Shown here in pieces: positions 36,235 through 44,900 of a stretch of DNA of 64,000 nucleotides. The translations under genes and the position numbers were made by a program. Position 1 is the stretch's first letter, and every line of letters begins with the position of its first letter. Source of the DNA: Circinella umbellata (lineage: Eukaryota; Mucoromycota; Mucoromycetes; Mucorales; Lichtheimiaceae); NCBI GenBank assembly GCA_025093555.1, contig JAIWNF010000003.1:1286853-1350852 (forward strand), in the 5' to 3' direction. The notes beneath the pieces were generated by a model. The model had not been told where the DNA came from, ran no database searches, and saw only the letters and a list, made by a program, of their open reading frames with translations.

Positions 36235-36990
36235 TAGTTGTTGTTTGGTGATGGAGGATTAATCCAATCTAAGAATTGTTGACCGAGGTCATGATCATCA
36301 GGTTTTTTCTGCGTCGGGATAACATACTTGATTAATATCGTCCATTAAGTTCATTAAACACGGCCATTAGTGGTTCCAAAAAAGGATGGTGTGAGGAGAA
36401 GATTGTAGACAACGTGGCCATTTTTTTTATCAAGTATATGATCAATTGGATTGGGTGTTATATTGGTGGGGAGATCGAGCCTGTATGTAATATCAATGCA
36501 TTCAATGAGGTGATAGCGACTGGTACGAGTAATAGTACAGAAACACAATCGGACAACCAGGATTCAAGTCAATTCATACGCCAGCGTAAAAGTCGAGTCC
36601 GTTCTCGATTCGTCACTGGTAGCCAAAAAATTGGGTATACCCCAAGAGTAGAGCGTGCAGCGCCGATAAGAATACCAGAGTGCTGATTATTTTTAAATTA
36701 TCGAGACAAAGGGTTTTGATTGTTTAATTAAATGTATGGTAATGAGGGTGGTAGAATATGTACGGGATAGGGTATTTTAGATTCATTAATAAAGTTATAC
36801 CCAATTGACCGCTGTTATTGTTAATTGTCGGGACGCCATATGTGTGGTGTTGGATCCAATTAGTCGCATAGCGTTGGGGAGAAAGTAACCACGTTTCTGT
36901 AAGAAATAATAAAGTAGAGTCTGAAAATAAATTAATATTAGGTAGGATACCTGTTTGGCCAATCCATTAGCAACGCATAACGTCGTTATA
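36235..36990 (-). pseudogene. EEP endonuclease relic of a LINE-like element
   Basis: Reading the minus strand gives successive fragments in shifting frames: ITTLCVANGLAKQ, FLTETWLLSPQRYATNWIQ, GQLGITLLMNLKYPIPYIF, RYHLIECIDITYRL, NHILD/PIDHILDKKNGHVV and a terminal DDHDLGQQFLDWINPPSP. The first blocks match the start of EEP nucleases from LINEs. At least four frame changes or stops separate them. The endonuclease would nick target DNA for target-primed reverse transcription. It is clearly non-functional here. Confidence 0.6.
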
Positions 36991-37017
36991 TATCATAACC
37001 AAATATTATTAGGTGGT

Positions 37018-37869
37018 GGAGAGCTGGGAGATGGGGATTGAGTTTGGCATGCATTGTTACCAGAAGTGTTAGTATGATCATCCATGATGGTCGCCGTGTT
37101 ACCGTCATTGGGTGAGTGAGTGGTACCTAAGTGCTGTAAGGCTGTAATTACAGTTGATTGAAAGCTTGGACGTGGTGGCAAGCTAGAGCTAGACCAAATT
37201 CAATCATACTCTTCTTGAATGATTTGATTTTCGGGGAAGAAACTGCGTGCTACAGAAAATTTAATGGGTTCACGAATGAATGTAAGTGCTTTCATAATGT
37301 GACCATGGCGTACTTCTTTGATTTTTGTCTCGTGCTCTTCTTCTGATAGATCGACGAGTTCTGGATCTTTCAAAAGAGCAGGGTCTATTGGATTAAAAAT
37401 CGTCTTTGAGGTTGACGCTAAATTGAAGTAATCTGCTAGCAACAACACTGGCAAAGTCATTATGGATTAGTAAAGCAGCTGTTTTATGATCAGGAAAATG
37501 GATATCAAGAACATCCAAATTTTTAATTTGGGGAGTCTGCAAGATACTATACATGTTGCAGATAGTCATGCGATGTTGGTAGGGATATACAAAAGCTGAT
37601 ATCCTTGGTTGGTGAGAGTTTCAGTTAAGTGACCAATAGCCCGGCTTTTTTGGTGGAGGTTTTGTTGATTTGCCTTTAGCAGTGGTGGTTGGATAACTTT
37701 TTGCTGGTGGGTCATTGGATGGTGTAGGTGTAGTGTCATGGAATAAAGAATGAAAAAATACCGGAGAATCCAGGTGTCTACCCCTGATAGAACTAAAAAG
37801 AGTCTTTTTAAGAACAAAGTTATCATACTTTAAAATAACGCTCTTTAAGATACATTCTTCAGATGACAT
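37018..37869 (-). pseudogene. Gag-like ORF1 relic of the LINE-like element
   Basis: Starts at an ATG at 37869-37867 (MSSEECILKSVILKYDNF), followed by FVLKKTLFSSIRGRHLDSPV and a Pro/Thr/Lys-rich linker (PPAKSYPTTTAKGKSTKPPP). After a frame change come ETLTNQGYQLLYIPTNIA and ILQTPQIKNLDVLDIHFPDH; after another, KDPELVDLSEEEHETKIKEV and FIREPIKFSVARSFFP. It ends in a Ser/Pro-rich tail, PSPSSPPPNNIWL. At least two nonsense codons and two frameshifts break it. Arrangement before an EEP domain suggests a nucleic-acid-binding ORF1, but no zinc knuckle is visible. Confidence 0.5.
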
Positions 37870-38006
37870 ACCAGAGATAACCCATAATAATAAACAATTT
37901 ATATAAATAGACCAACTTGTACATAGAATTATAATATTTCTCTTAATTTTAAGAATAAACACTGTTTCAAAGAATCCATCGTCTTTATTATATTTTTATT
38001 GTTGAA
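37738..38006 (-). repeat. Dispersed repeat copy A (5' region of the retroelement)
   Basis: Aligns by eye along ~270 bp with 41640-41913 in the same orientation. The best-conserved core is CAATTTATATAAATAGAC followed by CAACTTGTACATAGAAT, identical but for single substitutions. Overall identity I judge to be about three quarters. It contains a TATA sequence and the first codons of the gag-like relic. Confidence 0.7.
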
Positions 38007-38029
38007 TTACAATATTATTCTATTCTACA

Positions 38030-38270
38030 TCTCAGTTGGTACTGGTTGTGTTGCATCTTTGGAGGCTATGAAACCTGTTGGCTGGTCGACTGGGCGCTCA
38101 ATCGTGTCGAACTTGTTGTTTTTTGTTGGAGTTATACAATAATATTATTTGCTGTTTGGAGCTCCATTATGAGCTTCATATTTTCTTTTACCAATTTGGT
38201 ATTTTCGGCTACTACTGCTGTCAATTGTGCGACCATTTTATCAGTTTTATCTATACACTTCTATAGTGAA
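38030..38270 (-). pseudogene. Coiled-coil ORF relic
   Basis: Minus-strand frame with MVAQLTAVVAENTKLVKENM and KLIMELQTANNIIV, a heptad-like coiled coil, then a stop and QQKTTSSTRLSAQSTSQQVS. Interrupted by at least two stops. It lies just upstream of the retroelement's apparent 5' end and may be part of the same or another element's ORF1; not a working gene. Confidence 0.4.
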
Positions 38271-38299
38271 GCGTTCCGTGTTATGACAGGGAGCTTCGT

Positions 38300-38818
38300 T
38301 ATATGAAATTGTTATGAAATATGTTAAAAAGATAGAATAAACGATATAATTAATAATTACAGGAAATAGTATGTGGGAGTTCTACTAATATTCAGGGATT
38401 GTACGTCTGAATTGACCAAAAGAGTAGTCTTAATGAAATTAGTAAAAGGAAATCGAATGAAAAAGATTTATTCATAAAAGATAATTTATTTAAAGACAAC
38501 AAGTAAAGATAAAACTTAAAGTAAAAGAGAACTGAAGAAAAGAATTTGGGAGTAGAGAAAAGAATGAGTATTTATACTATTTGATTTTGTAAAAATAATC
38601 AACAGCTTTTGTAAAAGGTTACAATTGCTCTTGTTAAAAGAAGCATTTGTGAAAAGACTCTAAAGTATAACAAGATTTATGATAGAAACATGTGACTATA
38701 ACCGATAATGATGGTGATGATGAATAAGATAAAAGATAATAATAAGGTTGTTTATAATAAGAATAATACTAATACTACTAACAATATATACGAATAAAAA
38801 TGTGTAACGGTACGAACG
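38300..38818. other. AT-rich spacer
   Basis: A-rich, low-complexity DNA between the coiled-coil relic and the zinc-ribbon ORF region. No gene or repeat recognised. Confidence 0.4.
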
Positions 38819-38917
38819 TTACAATATGTCATGTACAAATTTAGGAGTTTTTGGATCAATATGTTTATAGTGGTTGGTATCATATTCCTCTAAGTTGACG
38901 GAGGATAGTTGCTCCAT
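38819..38917 (-). CDS. Short ORF 8 nt downstream of the zinc-ribbon ORF, 32 aa
   Basis: Reads MEQLSSVNLEEYDTNHYKHI then DPKTPKFVHDIL and a stop. It begins eight nucleotides after the stop of the 165-aa ORF, in another frame. Composition is coding-like. It may be the start of a second element-encoded ORF, the frameshifted tail of the first, or chance. Confidence 0.25.
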   Translation of the reverse strand: MEQLSSVNLEEYDTNHYKHIDPKTPKFVHDIL

Positions 38918-38925
38918 TGGTCAAC

Positions 38926-39423
38926 CTAGGATTGTTGTGTGGTGGCGATTTTCTTTGTTGTAGGAACACTAGAAGTATTGTTATTAGTATTTGTTGAGAG
39001 TTGAGGTTTCACCCGTTCAGTTTTCATTTCGGAATCAAGATCAATTTGTACACGCTTTTTATTCTTTTTGGTGGTGCCTGCTGGTTGTCCGATTTTAGCC
39101 TTTGGTTTGACACCCATTGCTGAAGCCTCAGCAGCTGTTATAGTCAGAGCTTCTAAAATACCCATATGGGCATATTGTTTCCGGCATTCTTTGCAATGGA
39201 AAATTGGTCCTGGGGGATCATATTTAGGATTGGTATCTGCAGAGAGAAATACGGTTCCAATATCCTTGCAGTGCGGGCAAACAATAAATGGTTTCCCGCT
39301 CATGAAGTTCTGTTGCACGACTTTTATAAAGTCTGCGGAGAGGGGAACTTTTTTTTGGGCACTTGACCCAGGTTTGCCTCCTGATGAAGCTGGTGCTGGT
39401 GGTTGGTGTTTTGTTACGCCCAT
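38926..39423 (-). CDS. Intact zinc-ribbon ORF, 165 aa (probably element-derived)
   Basis: Starts MGVTKHQPPAPASSGGKPGS. A four-cysteine zinc-ribbon-like motif spans roughly residues 49-81: VCPHCKDIGTVFLSAD ... PIFHCKECRKQY, i.e. CxxC-(27)-CxxC. The C-terminal half is basic and low-complexity (GTTKKNKKRVQ; SVPTTKKIATTQQS). No intron is needed. A TATA box lies about 455 bp upstream, implying a long leader or an unseen 5' exon. Its position, upstream of a coiled-coil relic and LINE relic on the same strand, suggests the ORF1 of an element, but unlike its neighbours it is unbroken. Host gene or element gene cannot be decided here. Confidence 0.55.
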   Translation of the reverse strand: MGVTKHQPPAPASSGGKPGSSAQKKVPLSADFIKVVQQNFMSGKPFIVCPHCKDIGTVFLSADTNPKYDPPGPIFHCKECRKQYAHMGILEALTITAAEASAMGVKPKAKIGQPAGTTKKNKKRVQIDLDSEMKTERVKPQLSTNTNNNTSSVPTTKKIATTQQS

Positions 39424-39876
39424 CGTTTGTTGATTCTGTGGCGTTAAGGTGGTGCGTAGTGCTGAGGTGCGGTGTTTTTTGGTCAGTGGGATGTGTGAGT
39501 TATAAATGGGGATTGCTGAGGGACGTCGTTTTTGTGTATATGTTGAGTTAATTAGCTATGATGAGTCCAAATGTCTAATTGGTGAAATGATAATGTGTGA
39601 ATGTCCAATTTCGACCGGGATTTCGACGGGAGGTGGTTCTATGGGGGTTTCTCGTTGCCCTAATGATGTTCTTGTATTTTTTTTGATTTTTGAAGAAATA
39701 AAAAGAATTAACATTTGTGCAACCTCATAAAAAAAAGTGAGGAGTATAAGAAAAAGTGGACGCGTGGTAGAGATTCCCTTGTTGAAATGTCTGTCGAAAA
39801 TAAAGAAAAGGAAAAGGTAAAAGTGAAAGAGATAGGAAAATGATAAAGATTTTTTTTTCTGCTGCTGAACCGCCCG

Positions 39877-39884
39877 TATTTATA
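39877..39884 (-). promoter_or_regulatory. TATA box upstream of the zinc-ribbon ORF
   Basis: TATAAATA on the minus strand within GTATGTATAAATACGGGCGG, with a CACGTG E-box at 39938-39943 and a GGTCATGTGACC palindrome at about 39897-39908 just upstream. The cluster looks like a genuine RNA polymerase II promoter. Confidence 0.5.
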
Positions 39885-40536
39885 CATACTTAAGTGGTCA
39901 CATGACCATCCAAAAACCAATTCTAACTCACAAAATCACGTGTACCTTATTTTGGTGTAACTAAACAACACTATCCTACAACTGGGCAATATTGTCAGAT
40001 CCGTTGTAAATTTATATGACTAATCGCCGCACCTTAACGTTAATAGTAATAACCAGGATTCTTCGGTAGATGATACACAATAAATTATGCCACAAGGGAA
40101 ATGATTATAAAGAAGGTGAGGAAGTAAAATAAGAAACAAGTAGACTAATTGATAATTCCGTTGATAAGTTCGTTTATTCGTTAATTGATTATTTTTATTA
40201 TTATTATTTTGAATGGTATTTATATAAAAACAAAAATAAAAATAATAATATTTTCAAATAAGAATATGAAACGATAATATTATTAAATAATAATATTATG
40301 CAAAACCGCATGATCGTTATCATGCTAATATTAAGAAATAACAAAATCAAATAAATTAAAACAGAATATTGATTAATATGATCAATGAGAGGCAATACAA
40401 AAATAATAAATTATAGATCATCAAAATGATCTTCCATAATATCGTAAAAGAGAACAATATTAAAAATGGGAGGAAACGTGGAAGGTAATAATAATAAATA
40501 AGATAAAACGTGGATAGGGGAGCAAAGGGGAATAAC
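39885..40536. other. Spacer between the zinc-ribbon promoter and the tRNA region
   Basis: AT-rich with an (A/T) run of ATAATATTATT type at 40270-40300. Short ORFs are low-complexity. Nothing else recognised. Confidence 0.4.
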
Positions 40537-40660
40537 GGGTAAATACGTTAGGCAGAAGTATTTACCCGGCGACGACCCGGATTCCTGGGTTGGAATCGTC
40601 GCTTCGCCGTCACGTTTGAAGCTGACGCGGAACTAGGAGTAAAACCCGCTTCAGATGCGA
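40537..40660. other. GC-rich segment with nested inverted repeats beside a tRNA gene
   Basis: A 10-bp perfect inverted repeat (GGGTAAATAC / GTATTTACCC, 11-nt loop) at 40537-40567. A 7-bp stem (GCGACGA / TCGTCGC) at 40569-40602 encloses ACCC/GGGT. A third stem (TGAAGC / GCTTCA) lies at 40617-40653. Together they could be a structured RNA. Alternatively, on the minus strand one frame reads SEAGFTPSSASASNVTAKRR then FQPRNPGRRRVNTSA and a stop, like the basic tail of an ORF relic. I cannot choose between these. Confidence 0.4.
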
Positions 40661-40672
40661 CAATATCAATCA

Positions 40673-40755
40673 GGAGAGATGGCCGAGTTGGTCTAAGGCG
40701 TCAGGTTAAGGCCCTGATCTCTTCGGAGGCGTGGGTTCGAATCCCACTCTCTTCA
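40673..40755 (+). tRNA. tRNA-Leu (anticodon AAG)
   Basis: 83-nt cloverleaf. The acceptor stem is GGAGAGA/TCTCTTC with one G-U pair and discriminator A. The D-arm/A-box is TGGCCGAGTTGGTCTAAGGC. The anticodon stem is TCAGG/CCTGA with loop TTAAGGC, so anticodon AAG. A long class-II variable arm (TCTCTTCGGAGGC) is typical of Leu and Ser tRNAs. The T arm GTGGGTTCGAATCCCAC contains the B box. No intron. A T-run for polymerase III termination follows (TTTT from 40785). Confidence 0.97.
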
Positions 40756-41639
40756 CTGAATAATCACCGAATTCGGTGATTAACCTTTTGTGTTTTTTAT
40801 TGTTATTATTTTTTGCGTGTTGTTGTGCGAAAATAATAATACTTTTTTTTTGTTTTTTATTCTTCTACTAATAATAATAATATTAATTTAATTAATAATA
40901 AAAAATTTTGTATTCATAGCAGCGTCATATATATATATCCTTTTTTTATTATTTGATATGATTAAAGATAGATAAAAACAAAATAAGAGTCCGTGACTAT
41001 ATATAGTAGTTTTTTATTGAAGTATATATTTTGTTTTTGTTTTTTTTAGTAGACAATTTCTTGTCCCAAAAGTATGGATGTAATGAAGGATAAACTATAC
41101 ATTGATTAAGTGCATAAAAAGAAGAAAAAAAAAGATCAAGTTATTCAAAAGAACAATAATTATGTAAGAAATATTTTAACTAAGCATGCAGGCTGAATGT
41201 GTGTTGCTGCTCCAAATAAATTTTGTGTAGATGAAGAATTGTTTTGGCCATTACACCGTTTTCATCATTCAATTAACCAAGCCCCATAACGCATAAAAAT
41301 AGAAAACATATAAATATGTCATTGTAAATATTATTTTAATAGGATTAACTTTATTTTGGTCTCTAAATTATTATTTATAAAGATACATAGCAAAGTCTCA
41401 AAGGATTTTACCTTGTCTGTTTTTAGTTCCTATTCTTCTTAAGATTACCAAAAATCATATACTTCTTTGACCTTTCAAAGTTGAGTGCTTGAGATTAGTT
41501 ATTAATATTGAGGAGGTTACTATAGCAACTGTTCTGAAGTATTTTAGACTTAGCCACGATACTCTCTTTTACCCAGACGTTTTTTTAGAATTGAGATATC
41601 ATCTGGGATAAAGAGACAATGTTCATATTGTAGTGTCAA
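40756..41639. other. AT-rich region downstream of the tRNA
   Basis: No gene. One coding-like fragment on the minus strand at about 41187-41280 reads NDENGVMAKTILHLHKIYLE and stops; it may be a fossil of a mobile-element ORF. Otherwise low-complexity. Confidence 0.35.
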
Positions 41640-41913
41640 TGAGTTAAGAATATAAAGATACTGGAGATTCCAAGGGTCTATCCCCGATAGAGCTAAAAAG
41701 GATCTTTTTGAGAACAAGGTTAGCATATTATAAGATCAGATTCTTTAAAGAACATTCATTAAATGACAACAAACCAAAAATAACCCATCATGATGAACAA
41801 TTTATATAAATAGACTAACTTGTACATAGAATAATAACATTTATCTCATTTTCGAGAACAAATACTGTTTTAGAGGCCTCATCGCTTTATTTTATTTTTG
41901 TTGGATTTTTTAA
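41640..41913 (-). repeat. Dispersed repeat copy B (partner of 37738-38006)
   Basis: Shares the TATA-containing block and the start of the gag-like ORF with copy A, in the same orientation. The coding fragment is decayed (LVLKKILFSSI versus FVLKKTLFSSI in copy A). Homology stops at the same upstream point as copy A, marking a likely element 5' end, and stops downstream inside the gag region. Confidence 0.7.
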
Positions 41914-44900
41914 AAATGTATGCGTATTAAGATGGAAGACTAATGGACCTTTGCCTATAGGCCTGTGGTCGCTTCATTGCAGTCCGGTAGAATTAAGATC
42001 AAATGTATATACATATAAGAGGTAAGGAATAAAAACTGAAGAAAACCAATATGAGAAAGGTTAAATTGATGAGAGAGAAAGAGTTTGGTGTAACTGAAAA
42101 GCAATAAAAAACCGAATATAAAGAGGAAAAGGAAAGAAGTTGCAAAGGGAGTAGTATAAAATGTATGCTAATCTAGAAATAGGGGTTGTGTAGGAGGAGA
42201 GCCAGGAAGGATATAAATTAGCATATTACTAAATTAAATTAATTCTACTGTTGTACACCTCACTTGCGTAATATGAGCCGTGCTCAGAAGATTAAGAGAT
42301 GGTTGAGAAAGTCAAGGATCCGAATCTCTCATTAAACTTGCAATAAAATGTTTGAGCAAACAGCCAAGTATGTAACCTATTAGTTCATTTATTTATTTTT
42401 CAATATCAAATATAAGAAATATTGCTGTAATTGTATTTAATTTTTAATAATAATAATAATAATAATAATTCTGTACGTATTTACCATATTTGCTTTACGT
42501 TGATATATCAACTTAGCAATCCCTATCTCTCATCTACGATATTTTCTCTACTCATATATAAAACAGAAGCTGTTAAAGAGTATAAGTATTACATGTATTC
42601 TATTTTGCTAAGAACTACTCTTATTTTATTTTTATTTTCAATTATTCGATATGTAAAGTACGTTTCGTGCTCACTGTCAAATTTCATATATACAGCATTA
42701 TATGGTATACTTGGTGGACACTCAATCATACCGCTTTTTATCACTCTGCGTGAACTCGCTTGCATCTTTATATATGCTTTACTCACTCACCTTACTCGTC
42801 TTTTTTTCTTACAATTAGAAAACTAATAACAATAAGAAGATCACTAAGATAGAGAGGTAACAAACTAGAGACAAGGGAGCGACTCTATAAAGAAATCAGA
42901 CTTAATTAACCAGCTTTGTACCGAGCAGTTTCATGCTGTGGTGGGATAAGCTCTTCATCCTTACGTAACTTTTGCAACGAAAATGACTTACCCATTCTCT
43001 ACTTCTGTAGAGGCTTTAAACTTAATTATTTTATTTTATTCAGCAATCTAACAGATGACAATAAAAATAAAGTAGAGGTCTTCGTTTTGAGTAGTGATTG
43101 TTTTTTGGATCTGAAAAATCAAATAATATGGACGCTGCAGTTAACGATATTAATATGTCTGAAATTCTGAATAAATTTCACTCACTACTAGGAGTCATGA
43201 TTAATTGCTATTTGGCCAGCATTAAAATTAAGCTTTTTAAAAATAGTATAATGCGGGAACCTGTTGACTTAGGCCAAGAATGCCTACATTTGCTTTAAAG
43301 ACTGTGGTTCTCGATCCAACAAAAAAAATCTATATTATCTTTATATGTCTTTATAGTTTCCTTACTATCTACGTAGTAGGATACAAAACCCGTACTGCTC
43401 TTACTACTGCAAATACAAGATTAAAGTAGAATAACACAATAAGCATAAACTAATAGTTGATTTCAACAGATACATACTATAAGTCATATATTCTGGGCTT
43501 TTGTAATATGAATGATTAAGTAAAAATAAAAGTTTATAATGAGTATGTCATTCTATTGAATATAGCTGCGTTTATTTAATTATGTATTAACAGTACTAGT
43601 GCTTTCCAAGGAAAAAGTCAAATAAAGTGAAGATATACAGAAACAAGCTTTCAGATACGTAAACTCCACAACATCAATGGGATGGGTATCAAAAGATTTT
43701 TCAAACTTGCTACGATTTCATCGTATTATTTTGGCAGAGCTGTTTATACAAAAGCACGACATGCTTGAAATCCAATAACCCAATGTTGTGGATAATTGAC
43801 AGAGTCAATAAATAGACATAATGACAGCGTTGAAGAGACACAGTTTCTATTCTAAATCTTTTAACTATAATAACAAAACTCAATGTCATGGCAACATGCT
43901 ATTAACAAAATATTTGTGCAGAGTATACGCAGTAATAATCAACGTGTATATTAGCTATTTATAAATAAGTAAGGAATGATGGTTGAAGAGAGAATTCTTT
44001 AGAAGAGATTGCTCTTTAAAATAATCAAAAACATAAGTAAAATTAACGGTCAGCCGGTTTTTACAGCTATGGTTACTGCAAAGGTTTTTAAATCATCTTC
44101 CACGCTAATTTGATGTTATGGTAAGAGTTATACATTCACTGTGGCAATCCTGAAGTCAAAACCTTTTGTTTTTTTTGCTTTTACAGATAGATTCAAAAGA
44201 GATAATCATTTTCTCGAATGATATATTACATTACTATATAATAATATTCAATATGTTAAACGAATGGCTGGTATCAATTATAATAACAATACAAATACCA
44301 TCAAATTTTTATGGTCATTCTACAATCCATGAATAGTATCGAGACATAAGACGGTGGCCAGATACGCGCTGAAACTCTCAAAAATATATCTTATTTTATT
44401 AATTCTGTAAGAGCTTTATTAAGTCATGTATCATTCGAAAGGCTCAAAAGATGATTTGGAGGATTTTTTGTTTGTTGGAGATAAAGAAGACCCCGAAGGA
44501 TGGAAGTCTCTTTTTTTTTTAAAAAAAAAAAATGAAATGGATGAACATGCACGCAAAAAACGGAATTGTCTATTTAACTAGTAGGGTGAGTTGTTCTACT
44601 ATCGGCAACTTATAAGAATCAATACCAATTGTTCTAAAGATATTTGAAGATTATGGCGCTCTAAAATGGTTAATAATTAAACATGCACTGTTCACTTGAA
44701 TCGATTAGAAACGAGCTGTTGGCCAGAGTACTTGAAGCCATTCGCCATTGGACATGTATTCAATCATCCGGAATTTTCAATATATCTTTAAATTGCCACT
44801 TATAAAAACATTATATATATTTTAGAGTCATACAGAAGGACCAATTCTGTTGAAAAATATATACATTAGAGCCGCGCTATTCATAATTCCTGCTCTTAAA

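Larger units (their letters stand above)
36231..38006 (-). mobile_element. Decayed non-LTR (LINE-like) retrotransposon
   Basis: In the minus direction the order is: a TATA-containing 5' region shared with a second copy at 41640-41913, a gag-like ORF relic (37869-37018), then an endonuclease/exonuclease/phosphatase (EEP) relic (36990-36235). Both parts carry stops and frameshifts. The EEP part opens ITTLCVANGLAKQ and continues FLTETWLLSPQRYATNWIQ. This is the conserved N-G and L-T-E-T-W pattern of LINE apurinic-like endonucleases, with the catalytic Glu in LTETW. No reverse transcriptase is visible downstream, so the element is truncated. The 5' boundary is set where the homology between the two copies stops. 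LINE-like elements are known in Mucoromycota (for example Grem-LINE1 at Mucor centromeres); membership in that family is not shown here. Confidence 0.65.

Noticed and set aside
36414..36686. 90-aa plus-strand ORF
   Set aside because: Antisense to the EEP endonuclease relic; no independent support.
38046..38306. 86-aa plus-strand ORF with hydrophobic stretch
   Set aside because: The minus strand here reads as a coiled-coil relic with coding-like composition; the plus ORF is its antisense.
40201..40420. Palindromic AT runs (ATAATATTATT) as a replication origin or centromere core
   Set aside because: Such runs are common in AT-rich fungal DNA; nothing else here indicates an origin or centromere.
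42431..42826. 131-aa ORF on the plus strand
   Set aside because: Begins at a TTG, contains an (AAT)n-derived Asn run and is hydrophobic low-complexity sequence in AT-rich DNA; no support as a gene.
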